Assembly: GCA_036785705.1 (NCBI GenBank)
Contig: JAWUZG010000084.1
Span: 6,259,001-6,323,000, forward strand
Direction of reading: 5' to 3'
Length of the DNA: 64,000 nt
Source of the DNA: Acanthornis magna
Lineage: Eukaryota > Chordata > Aves > Passeriformes > Acanthizidae
The notes under the pieces were generated by a model. The model ran no database searches and was not told where the DNA came from. It saw only the letters and a list, made by a program, of their open reading frames with translations. Position numbers and translations under genes: made by a program. This document shows, piece after piece, positions 13,239-25,200 of the stretch. The first letter of the stretch is position 1; every line of letters starts with the position of its first letter.

Positions 13239-16200
13239 GTCAGAATGAGAACAGTGCTTTGAATTCACACCGTGGTTGCCTACACACTTCGCATGCTCCA
13301 GTGGAATTGTTCTGTATCCTCTAAACAGAAACACCAGTTTGTCTTCTACATTTTACCTTGTACAGTTGCGTGAATGTTAGTGTGGGTAGGACTCGGATCA
13401 TTAAGGTTATCACAGAGGTGCCTTATATTAGTCCTGGGGCTATGACTCTGTGGTTCGATGAACTGCCGGAAGCAGGATCTGAATACCTTGCAAACTTGAG
13501 TATTTAACATGAAAAACCACTCTTTTGTCATAAAAATGAGATGCAGTAGGAAACTACTAGTCAGTTTTTTTCCTGTGTTGCAGACAATAAAGAAAATGTC
13601 TTCCAATTTCCATGTACCTTTTGTCACAAAGGGCAAGAATGTACATGAGTCAGCTTTAGTTGTTGCAGTTTTTTTCCTTTTCCCAGTGAATGTTCCTATT
13701 ATACAAAGATCTTAGAGCAAAATATTAAAGTGTTTCTATTGAGATATTCTGTATCTGGTTTTAGGGGGTTTGTTTGTTTTCCTGTGTTGTGGTTTTGGGT
13801 TTTTAATATTTTTGGGGATAGCTAATGTATGCCAACAAACTGTGTATCTTAAGCTGTAGTCACGCTTTGTCTTTGAAAACATTTCTGTGGTATGAACACA
13901 AGAAAAACACCCTTCTTTGCTCAGACTTTGTTTGAAGGAAGTTTGCTGGGGTTTAAGTACTTCAAAAGATGCAAAACCTAATTCAAAATGTTACCTGAAT
14001 TCCATATGTTTTTGCAGCTATAAAAAAGGAGTGCAAAAAGATACCTTTTTAATAGGGTAATATTTTACAACCACTTAGCAGGGCAACAAAGAAAAAAGTT
14101 ATAAAAAGCCACTCAGAATTGTGCAGTTCAGCTGCATCCATGAGCAAGCAACTCCCGTTGTTGACAAATGAGAATTGCTTGACTCGACTGCAGGCAGCAC
14201 GAGGTCAAGAAATATTAATAAAATGCTTTCTTAACTGTTTATTTCTGCTTTTTGTGTACCCTTGTTGTGACATGACAGAGCATTTGGGGTCAAGTGCCAA
14301 GGTATCAGAGGAGATAGAGTAGAGCACCTTTCTCTGAGCCTTCACTGACACTGACTCAGCCGTGACTCAGACAGGGTAAGTTAACTGATCATACTTAACT
14401 TTCTCTACTATGGTAAAATGAGTTGCAGAGAGAGCACACTGAAAGCTAAGGGCCTCTAAATACTTTTCCCTTTTATGGAATAGAGCTCCCAGATCTCCAT
14501 TTCCTGGAGATTGTACTCTAAGCCTACACAGTGGTAAAAGAAAGTTCTCTGCATTCACTGATCTATATCTGACTACAAATTTGAGCTCAGGGGATCATTT
14601 TTTTCCTTACTATTTTAAGCAGTAAGTTTATAATAACAGACCAAAATGTTAAAAAGCACTTCATCCTCTCTTTTATTTCTTTTTGTTACCTTTTTCTCTT
14701 AGTGTGGGAATGAGCGGAATTTGCTGAATAAGATAGGTAATTTGTGGGTTTTTAACTCATTTTGTAGGTGCACAAGGCTCGTGTAGATCTTCACCCACAT
14801 CCACTTTGCCTGTGACATGTGAGTTAATCTCTACAAGTATTTAATTTTAAAAGATAATTTTGAAGATCTTGCAATTTCTGAAAGGATGGAGTTTTGGGGG
14901 AGATAATTTACTTTGATAAAACACTACAATAATGTCATGATATCCTTTGATAAGATAGAGGCAGAGCTTGATCAATGAAGAAAAAAAAGAAATAAAAATA
15001 TAAATAACAGGATCTTGAAATTATCTCAGTGCCTAGGATGCTAATATGTGCTCATGCACTTTGACTATTTTTAAAGTGCAGGTGTATTTTTTTATCTCCC
15101 AATGTCTTCAGGGCCCATAATTACAGGTGTTTAAGTTGGTATTTCACTGTATTGCATGTACTGTTAACATATCATTTCTTTCTTTGACTGACACATTTAT
15201 GCTTGTGGGAAGGAGATAAGGCTGTCAAAGCTAATGGCAGTGTGATTGCAAAGGCTATTCAGCCGGCAGGTGAGCCATGCTTAGAACCAGGCTACTCATA
15301 CTCTCCACACTCTAGCTCAGGGCTCAGTAAGGCTGTCAGCTGATTTTGTAAATAGAGGTGTGAATTTCTGTAAGCTCCAAGGCTGCACTCTTCCCTAATG
15401 CTCTGCTGAAAAAGAAAAATTGTACCTTCCAGTGACTTAAATTTTCCAAGGATTTTTCTTTATTTTCCATCTATATTTCTGAGATGCAGATAAGCTCCTC
15501 CAATTCTTGTTCTCACAAAGTCCTCTATTTCTGTATATTTTGACTCTCTGTGGCATTTACTGGGGCTGTTATATTGCCTAACTGAAGGGCCATACGGTTA
15601 CTTCAGCAGTGATGGAAGAACATTTATTCACTAATATCTTAAGGTTCTATCATTTCTAAAGCTTTGCCTATCCTACCAGTATCTGAAGGCAGTAATTGAT
15701 CAGCAGATGGCAGAACTCCTTGCAGAGCATGGTTATATCTATTTGCATTTGCAATACATGATGTTTGTGCTGGGTAAACATCATAAAGTCTTTAAAAAAT
15801 CTGGACTATTGATTTTGAGAACACTGCACAGGTTAAAACTAAGCTTTTAGAAAGAAAAATTAATAATTTGGGAGTTCTAAATCGTATAGTTTATTAATTG
15901 AACTACATCCTTATACTGAAATACTAGTATGTAGTAGCCCTCACTTTGGCAGTGTACTGGACTGCAGCAGCGCAGTCAAGGTGTGCAAAGATGGTGTTTG
16001 TTTTAAGAAGCTTAAGAATATGAATAATTATGTGCAAGTTTTCACTGCTCCAATATAGTCCTCAGCACTGGGGTTTTCTGGAGTGGTATTAGGAAAAAAT
16101 GGAAAGTCAGAACAAGAAATTTTCCTACTGATCCGCACAGAGATTTGAAGCTTATTCCTATTTGCAAGATAGCTCTGTAAGGAAATCGGATAGGGTTCTG

Positions 16201-16710
16201 ATTGTGTCAGAGACAGCCTGAACTCAGTCCACTCCAAATCTGGGGGTTGTTAAGGTGGCGTAAATTCATCTTTCTACCCTCCATTCTCCCTTGGCTGTAC
16301 TTTCTGTGCTACATCTCTGGGACAACACAGCTCAGGATTTGTCCCTTTCTATTCTTAGACAAGCCTGCTGATTTATTTCTTTTTCTTTTAAAGTTTTTTT
16401 CTTTTTAAATCTGAAAAATGAACTGAAACTTGATGTGCTTAGTATCTCTTTCTTGTTTCAAGATAACTTGCATTACTTTTTAAAGTTTAGTATGTACTAA
16501 GAACTCAGCTATTACTGGGAATAAACTACTTTGGTGCAATAGCTTGTACAATTCCATGTAGGACTGCAAACATGCTTTGGCCATGACTTGAAACATTCCT
16601 GATTTTTCAGGCCCAGCATTCTGTTGAGTTGAATGTATCAGAACCATAATAAATTTGTAGGGCAAACACTAAGAGGGTTTAGATAAACAGCCAGATTTAT
16701 ATATTTTCTC

Positions 16711-16812
16711 CCCATTTTTTTGTGTTTGGTTTTTGTTTGGTTGGTTTTGGTGGTTTTTGTTTTTTGGTTGGTTGGGTTGGGTTTTTTGGGGTTTTTTTGT
16801 TTTTTATTTGAA
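16711..16812. repeat. GGTTTT-rich low-complexity tract with G-runs
   Basis: About 100 bases of T and G only. The core 16,766-16,781 reads GGTTGGTTGGGTTGGG and is followed by GGGG at 16,788-16,791, so a two-layer G-quadruplex is possible on the + strand. The tract generates a spurious hydrophobic open frame. Confidence 0.85.
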
Positions 16813-17932
16813 TTTGAGTTCTTGCAAACTCAAAGATTTCATAGGATGCCAGGACTTTGTTACAGAGATGAAAAGCAAGTCTGTGTTACTTTTTTAGTTA
16901 CCCTGCTTCCATCTCATCTTCATGTGTTGCTAATAGTTGGTGGCTGTTCTTTGATATAAAAATACTTAATTTCCAAAACACACAGATGTTCAGTGCAACT
17001 GCTACCTGTCTAATCTCTGTGGGTTTATGAAAATATATGTAATCATAAATGCCTGTTTTCCTTCATATTAAGAACCTCAAACATGTGTTGCCTTAGTAAC
17101 CATTTTTAAAGTTTTTTATTCATGGAAAGTTTCCTCTACTCTTATTTCAAGTCAGAGGTGGGTAAAATCATGATACAAACATGAACTTCCACTTCCTTCA
17201 GTAAAGCTAGAAAATCACCTGTAACAGGTTCAACATGGCTAGAAAAGCTTGAAACATGCTGTCCCTACAGCATACACTGCCCTGAAAAATCTTTGTGCCC
17301 ACTGTTCAAAAAGAGTTTGTATCTTGATCTTCATAATGATGTCACATAGGCTGCATCTTTTGCAGAGAGGTTATCAGAGAACTGCAATGAAATAATTACT
17401 TTTTCCTGAACTCTCTTATACTTGTGTAGGATCATTTTTGCAATCTATTAGTTCTACCTTAAATTTCATGTGAGATGGCCTTGTATTCCTCTTCTAGTGA
17501 AAGAGAAAATTAAGTTTCCAACATAATGTGAAATAAACCTAATAAAAGCCTGGGCCTTAGCTGCTTCTGTAGTCCAAAGTTTTCACACATTCTGTAGGTT
17601 TAACAACACAGATTTTTTTCTGTGAGAGCTGAGGTGAGGTGCTTGTCACTACTGAGACTGCTTCAGTATTTCTTGTGAATGGTTTTGCCTCTTTTTTCTT
17701 TTTTTTTTTTTAAGCAACAGATGTATTTTGACAAATGTAATTGGCAGCCTCAATAAACCAACATGTTCCTGAATACATTTCTTTGCCCAGCCCTGAAATG
17801 GAAGGGAAAACTGCAGAAGGTTAATTTACAATGCAGCAGTCAGCAGTCCCTGTGCAGACAGCAGTCAGTGCACCAGGCAGTCTGAGTTAACCACGCTTTG
17901 TGTGACCTGCAGGCACCACCAGGGGAGTGCAG

Positions 17933-17972
17933 TGATGTATTGATGAGGACACTGATGTATTGATGAGGACAG
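17933..17972 (+). repeat. Tandem duplication, 20 bp x 2
   Basis: Units 17,933-17,952 and 17,953-17,972 read TGATGTATTGATGAGGACA plus C or G, differing only in the last base. This indicates a recent local duplication. Confidence 0.95.
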
Positions 17973-18385
17973 TTCCCTGATTCCTGGGCAGGTGTCACAG
18001 TAAGTATTGCAATCCATCTGCTGCCACTCTAAGGACTTGTTTGTGCTTTGCACTGCTCATCCTCAGACTTTGGTACAGGCTTTCATGCTGATATTATCCT
18101 TGTGAATGCAGTGCCTCCCCTTGATACTAATAACAAGAATTTTCTCGGCTAATAGGTAGTGATTTTTCTTTTTCCCTCTTTGGGCATTTCTGCTATTTTG
18201 CTTCAGAAGTGTCTTGCACCCTGTTGTCCTGTGCAGCGGTACACCAAGTCTTTGCCCAATTCATCCAGGCCTGGCTCTTGCTCAAAGGAAGAGTGCCACC
18301 CTCTGGGGTTCTAGTTTTGGTCCTCTGAGATCATGTTCCGTAGAATTAAGACTATTAGTTACTAAAAGGCATATTATGGAACAGA

Positions 18386-18732
18386 TGACTGAGAAGGGAC
18401 CTCATCAGTGCCTGTCAGTGTCTGAAGGGAGGTGTCAGAGGATGGATCCAGGCTGTGTTGTTGGTGCTGAGCAGCAGGACAGAGGCATTGGGCAGAAACT
18501 GATGCACAGGAAGTTCCACCTGGACACAAGGAAGAACTTCTTCCCTGTGCAGTGACCGAGCACTGGAGCAGGCTGCCCAGAGAGGTTTGAGTCTCCTCAC
18601 TGGAGATATTCCAGAACCATCAGCATGCAATCCTGTGCCATGTGCTCTGGGATGGCCCTGCTTGAGCAGGGAGATTGGACCGGATGACCCCCTGGGGTCC
18701 CTTCCAACCTGAACCATACTTTTGTTCTGTGG
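18386..18732 (+). repeat. CR1 LINE, 3' part, well preserved
   Basis: It contains the CR1 3' signature in order: GAGCAGCAGGACAGAGGCA, GAAGTTCCACCTGGACAC, AGGAAGAACTTCTTCCCTGT, GAGCAGGCTGCCCAGAGAGG, GAGATTGGACCGGATGACC and the terminal CCCTTCCAACCTGAACCAT, ending near TTCTGTGG. The copy is in the same direction as IRAG1 and ends about 300 bases before the exon at 19,041. Open frames on both strands here are fragments of the element. Confidence 0.95.
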
Positions 18733-18777
18733 TATCCAGGATGCTGTTTACTTCCCAGAGGATATTTAGAGAAGGTG

Positions 18778-18803
18778 GTTTTGTCACATCGTAGTGACAA
18801 AAT
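18778..18803. repeat. Short inverted repeat, 9-bp perfect arms
   Basis: TTTTGTCAC at 18,779-18,787 pairs with GTGACAAAA at 18,794-18,802 around a six-base loop. Too short to assign a role. Confidence 0.7.
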
Positions 18804-19040
18804 GAAAATCTCTAAAATGGAGGAAAGAGATGCAAATAGCAACAAGAACAGAAGGTTGTCTGTTTTGAATGCATTTGCTAAGTTATACTTGACCTTGAAA
18901 GTTTTTGTTAATAAAACACAAGGTAGCATTTTTAATTTCAAAACTGAATACTGTTTGTTATTGTAAAGTGATCTCAGTTTTCGAGCATAGAGTTTTAAAT
19001 GGATTTGATTTGTATTTTTGGCATCTAACCTAGCCTGCAG

Positions 19041-19153
19041 ATCACGAGGCCTCCCAGCGCTTATGCCTTCAAGCTAACTTGAAACAGATACTCCCAGCAG
19101 TGCATGGTCCTCTTAGTCCACATTGCAGCTCCACGTGCTTCACGCTGCCCACC
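19041..19153 (+). other. IRAG1: IRAG1 exon 1 (first visible), part upstream of the ATG
   Basis: The exon probably begins after the acceptor CTAGCCTGCAG ending at 19,040. The 113 bases before the ATG are open in the IRAG1 frame, with no stop for 37 codons, so the exon may be coding from its start in an isoform with another first exon; otherwise this is 5' UTR. An upstream splice partner was not found in the window. Confidence 0.6.
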
Positions 19154-19222
19154 ATGCCAACCTTACCTGAAGACAAGGGACAAGCAAAAGAGACACAGCA
19201 CAACAGTTCTCCTCCAGCCAAA
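19154..19222 (+). CDS. IRAG1: IRAG1 coding exon 1
   Basis: 23 codons from [10 protein letters not shown] to PPAK, ending in phase 0 at donor GTAAGC. It corresponds to mammalian MPHIPEDEE. Strong start context. Confidence 0.85.
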
Positions 19223-22200
19223 GTAAGCTCTCTTACTTACAAAGGTGTTTTCTGACACTTGCTGGAAACCTGAGGCTGAAACCTGTTTGTGTATATTTAG
19301 GGGTTTATAAAATAAAATCTATTTGTTGCTCTTTATTAGGGTGTTTTGCTTAATTGATGAAGCTATGAATGATCCTTCAACTGATATTCTTAGAGTTCCT
19401 CAAATATTTTATAGCCTAAGGGATGAGAATTTAAGTTGCTCAAGCAGTTGTTTATCATTTTGATCTGGAGGTTTATAAATGGTTCAGAACAGACAGACAT
19501 ATATCAAAGCTATCCAAAAATGTCCTTTCTGATGTTACTAAAGAAAACTTCAAACTTTGAGAACAGAATTTAGACTTGTACTTCACAGTAGCCTTGGAAC
19601 AACTAGTGTTGCGTTTACAGATAGAGAGGGTGTTATGCAATTCATGTGTGTGAAAGGTGGAAATGGGCTTTTTTGGTTTGTAGCCTCTCCCAGTGCTTTA
19701 TTTGCCACAGCAGTAGCTGAACATACACTGGAACTATACAGAGAGCAGAGAGCAGGTGGGTGGTCCCCAGACATATTCATCAGTTTGCCTTAAATTTGTG
19801 CGGCATCTACATGTTTTTACATCTTTTCTTTCCAGATAAATATAAAAAATCAATAAGAGATGGGTCTTCCCCATTTTCAATAATCTATACTGCAGATAAA
19901 AAGTAACTTTATGTTTAAATGAACTGGTGTTGTTTTTTTTTTTTTTTAATTGTTAGCTTAACTGAAGTATAGAACCTTACTGTGATTAAGAAATCACCGG
20001 TTATCCAAATCTTCATTTTTGTGCAAACTGGTGTAAAGAAAGAGAGCATTTATAGTCTGGCACATCCTTAGTTAAAGCTGTAACACTGTCATTGGATTTG
20101 AGGACACTACATTCCACACTTTAGGTGAAAACATCCGCTACTTTAACATTGTTGGAAAATATTGTCAGCAGTGAGCTCTGCACTGATTTGTCATGCCTTC
20201 CATCTAAATTGCACATGGTGCTGAGTGTTAATTTCCTGCCTTAAGATAAACACCCCAGTTGGATACAAGTTCATCAAGACTACCATCTGATAACATAGAT
20301 TAGCTCAAGAAGATTTTGTTGGGGTTTTTTAACTCACCTATGTACAAAGTATTTTAGTACAAAAGACTTGCTGCATAAAACCATACCCAAAGAGGAAAAA
20401 TATGAAAATCTGGCAGACATCAGTGATTCTAATTCTGAATGTGCTTGTCAAATGGGAGAAATTAAGATTTCCAACTACCTAATCTAAAAACATTAGATCT
20501 TTTAAATACATTTTCCAGCCCTTTTAGAGGTAGATGTTAAATGAAGTCTAGCAATTTCCTCATTCTGTTTCAGGAGATTCTTCCCCACCTTTTTCCTGCA
20601 TGCCCAAATGCACACAGATTGCAAAACAGTTCTGACAAAAAAAAATGAACCTTACATCACATGTAGCTTTCTGCATGCTGCAAGTATTTTTTACATGATG
20701 TGAAGACCTTGGTTCTATGTGTCAAATTCATTTTTGACAACACAAATGTGGGTTTCCATTTTGGTATTTCTTAGAGCAGCCTGTGTTTTTCTGAACTTCA
20801 GTCCAGACTTTTAATTAATATCTAAGAGTATGGCCATGTGGCAGAGGGTTTTCTTTTTCCTTTTTTATTTTTTCCCCCAGAGCTTTAAAGCATTCAGGTG
20901 TTATTCAGTAAAGCTCTGACATCTGGTTGTCTGGCATGGAAGTTCTTTCAGCACAGTATTATTGTATTTCCCCCCAACCCCCCATGTAAAAATCCATCCA
21001 AATTTCACTGGGTTCTAAAACTTTCAAAAGCATGTTCTCTGTATGCTTAATGAGGGTCTGGTAGAATTTAACAGCCAGAATGTCTGCAGGTTCTATCTCC
21101 ACCTTGAGAATCTCTGATCCTCTTGGCTATTCTGTTATGGACCAAACTGCCTGTGTCAACCTCTCAGCCCTGCACATGCCTCCCTGCAAGTCTAGATGGC
21201 TCCTGGTCACCCTTGAGGAGCAGTTCCCACCTGAGCCATACAGGTGGAGTCAGTTTTACTCTACATTTTTGTGGGAGGAGGGCTTGGGACAAAAAGGAAT
21301 AGCTGAGGAGCAGGCAGGTCTGGAAGCTACCGAGGGAGCACAGTTAAAGGCACACAGTGGGGGGGTAATGGAAATCTTCTGTGTCATCTCTGTGCAGTTG
21401 TACGACTGTGAGGCAGCTTCAGCTTCCTGTTAAAGCTTCTCTTCCAAGACCTGTGTAGAGCACGCTGACACTCCTCCGAGTATAACCAGTCCTTTTGACT
21501 GGGGCCAGCTGGCCCTGCAAAGAGCTTCCTGCTCTGGCTCTTCCTGCCCCTCTCCTGGCCAGTGTAGGTTTGGACACGAGGGGCCGTGAGGTTTCACTTG
21601 TGTAGATGCTGAAGTCCTATAGCTGCTGACCAGGATTAATGTTTTCTACCTGACCTGAACTAGCCTTGGCTGCAGCCTCTTTTTTTTCCCCTTTTTTTTT
21701 TTTTTTTTCATTTTTAATGAGCTGTTTTTAGAGTCCTAAAATGGGCTTGAGTGACTTCAAGGCTTATGTTACATCATTCAAAGTTTTTTCTTCTTGGCAG
21801 TCATGAGATTAATATAAACATTGTGCGTGTGTATTCAGCTGATTTGCCCTACAAGCAGGGTAAAACCTGAAGTTTTGTCATTGACAAAATATAGTTACTT
21901 TTTAACATTTTCAAGAATATTAATAAAAATTTCTTTCAAGTTATTGTTATGAAATGTCACTTGTGCACTTGAATCACATATGCTTTGGGATTCTCACATT
22001 TTCAGAATTGCAAGGGTATTTTTCTTAAATTTAAATCTTCACAGTATTTTCTTGGCTTCTTCCCCATCCTGCTCTCCTGTGACTGATGAGGTGAACTTGC
22101 CAAGGAACTTCATAAGAGAATTATGAGTATAGAGGTGTGGAACTGCATGAAATATTTTTATTTTAGTTTAAAAAATATGCTATTTACAGTAGAATCAAGA

Positions 22201-25200
22201 ATCCTAAATCAGGGGTCCAAATCAAGGCATGTTTCATTGCCTTTGAAAGATAGAAGGGTTGTACTATGTATTTTAATATTATACCATTTTCCAAGTACTT
22301 CTAGAGTCCTTTGAATTGATCAGAAAATACATTATTTCAACAAGAATTAAATGCATCACTGGGTGAGATGTTGCAAGGAGTTCTATGGTAAATGATAACC
22401 ATTAGCAGTCAAGTAAGTGTCAGCTTCCTTATGGAATAGAGTGGTTTAGGATGGAAGAGACCTTAAAGGTTATCCAGTTCCAACTGCCCTGCTATGGACA
22501 GGGATACCTTCCACTAGCCCGGGTTGCTCAGAGCTCTTCCCAGCCTGGCCTTGAACACTTCCAGAGTCTAAAATTGACTTGCTAAACTGTGGCTTATTAC
22601 ATGCTTCATTCCATAAACACCTACATTAGTGCTATTGCGACAGCTTTTTCTTACCTTCCTTACAAATTTCGTGTGAAACTTTGGAATGTAGTTCCAAGAA
22701 AAATGTAAGTTCCAAATAACAAACTGAAAGAAAACAGGTGTTATATACCAGTGTCTCACAGAATCAATTAGGATTTGAGAATTTACAAATTAATCTTTAA
22801 ATTTTACAAGTCAATTGACGGCAGTCCACTGCCACTGCTGGGAAGCTTACCCTCCAGCTGTTTTTTGGTTTTAATCTGAATACAGTACTTGGGGTAGAAG
22901 TAATAGTTTTCTTACCACATGTGAGAAATCCACAGTATTTTATGCCAACTTGATGTATCTCCACTTGTGATATCTCACAGGAAATTGATTCTTTTTCTTC
23001 AGCTGAATGGCATCATTATGCAGAAAATGTGGAATTAAGTTCTTGGGGCAAGGTCTCATATTTTTTAAGCAGGCAAGCACATATTTATATTCAGTGTCAG
23101 CTTGCCAGTTTCTTTTATCACTTAAAAATTGTATTTTATTTTATTTTATTAACAATTTAAATTATAATTTAAAAATATGTTTCCAAGTAATTTCAGGGAA
23201 AACCATGTGGAGCTCTTAACAAGATAACTTTAAATTATATTCTGGGGTTTTGGGTATCGTGTACACTTAATACTGTGTTTATTCAAGCTTTCAGTACACA
23301 CTAGTATCACTTGGAGGGTTTGTGTGCTTAATTTAGCCCTGTTATACAGAGCTGCTTTTCTCACTTGCATTCAGCTCATAAATTCACTGAATTCACTCTT
23401 GTACATGTACTTCAGTAGAGGAATGGTTTGCTGTGTGAAAAAACAGAGTGTATTCCTTTTTAAAGCTTTTTCATTAGCTCCATGCTTATTGACTTTAGCT
23501 TGTATGCATCAAACTTTTTCAAGAAAACAGATATTCCAGGTGTCCATCATTTGTTTTGAGTAATTTAAGTATAGGCCTCTAATTCACATTTGTTTTTCCA
23601 AATTAGAGCTAATTCTCTCTTATTTCAATCATTTTCTCTTTTAGGTAAATTGAGCAATACACATTATTTTCCACATAGAGAGTCAATGTTCAGTGGTTTA
23701 AATTTCTGTTTAACTATATTTTTATATTTGTCACAAATCATTCAGGACACTACTGCTGAAGGGACAACATGCAGCACACCTTCTATTGTTCTTCCAGAGA
23801 ATGCTGTTACGCCAGATGTAGAAATTGATAAAAATCTGGTTAACAGGTACTATATAATACATTACCAGTCCATCTGTAAATTCAAAGTGCTGTGTTTCTG
23901 AAACATTGCTCTGAAATGTATATTGTATTAAAATATTGCTGTATGTCTGTGATTTGGTCACATTGTCTTTGCATTTTGAGGATGGCATTTGGGATGCAGG
24001 GTGGGGGAACAGGAATATAATTGAGACTGAAAGAGTAGAGTTACATACGATGTTGAACCTGACAAGCCAACTCATTGAGTTGGACAAGTTAAATGTCTTG
24101 TTTGGATACTGTAATACAATGAGTTTTGGAGCAGTTTTGGGCTTGTTTGCATAGATGGGACAAGAATACCCCCTTGAGGTTAAGCATATGTGAAAGTAAG
24201 TTGTTGAATAGAAATAGTAATCCTGTTTGAAGTTGACAACTGCAATTCAGTTTTGAGTTGGATTAAGGTTATTATATTTATTCTGATAAAGCATACTTCC
24301 TGACCTGGGCTTCTTGATTTTATTGACCTGCCACTAACCTTAAAATATAGGGAAAAAACATATCAGAAAATATATATTGTAAATCTATAATTTGCTTGTA
24401 TTTTTAAAAGTGTACTTCTCCAAACTTCAAGATTAGTTTAGAGTCAGAATTTCAATGCAGCCCTTTAGAAGCAGAATTATTTTGCAGGATCAGCATTTCC
24501 ATTTCTGCAGTTGTTTGTGACTTTTACCTAGTTTGCAATTTAGAAAGATGCCATGGGAATGTCACTGTGGGAGCCTAAGGAATTATTTCAGCCATAAAGT
24601 TTAATTTAAGAAGCAGTAACAATTTATAAAGACTAATTTTTTTTTCTATATACCATTCTTACATGACTTTTAAGTCATGGTAATAATCTAAAGAAATGTA
24701 GTTTTTTTCTGAGAAATCAGGTTCACAGCAGATGAGATTAATTGCAAATTTTAGAACTCCTTTGTGAGATCAATTTCTGCAATTTTCCTTCTTTCTGCAA
24801 TCTCCTTAATTTTCCAGTTTGGAGATGAGAGGAACTGCAATAAATGGTTTTTGTCTTCCTATTTTAATGAAAGTGCTTTTTTCTGGTATTATTTTTTTAT
24901 AGACAATTAGGACTTTTTTTGATCGCATACTCCATAAGTTTTGCTTGTTCCTTTTCTCTCTAGGCCTCGTAGTCCTCATAGGAGACATTCGAACCGTGCC
25001 ACCAGGAATTCAACAAGTTCACTGACTTCTGTTGGTAAGAAGTGATTATTCATTTCAACTAGGATGTTTTCTCAGAAATGCTATAAAGACCTAACTATAG
25101 AGTCTGACTGTATTAACTACAGTTTTTCCCTGTGCATACTGTGTAATGCATGCACAGGGAATACTGCTGGCATTGAATTGTGCTCATGAGTTTGCAAGCG

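Larger units (their letters stand above)
1..19040. other. Non-coding stretch upstream of the first IRAG1 coding exon
   Basis: I see no exon that I can support in these 19 kb. Short open frames occur on both strands, but none has coding-like composition, flanking splice sites in phase, or recognisable similarity. The base composition is AT-rich, and no CpG island is present that could serve as a strong promoter. The stretch is therefore either an intron between an upstream non-coding or alternative first exon and the exon at 19,041, or 5' flanking DNA. Repeats inside it are listed separately. A perfect 14-bp palindrome lies at 807-820 in an AT-rich patch; it is probably chance. Confidence 0.6.

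Noticed and set aside
18415..18941. Open frames of 100-114 codons around 18.4-18.9 kb
   Set aside because: Produced by the CR1 copy at 18,386-18,732 and its flank; no splice sites or homology.
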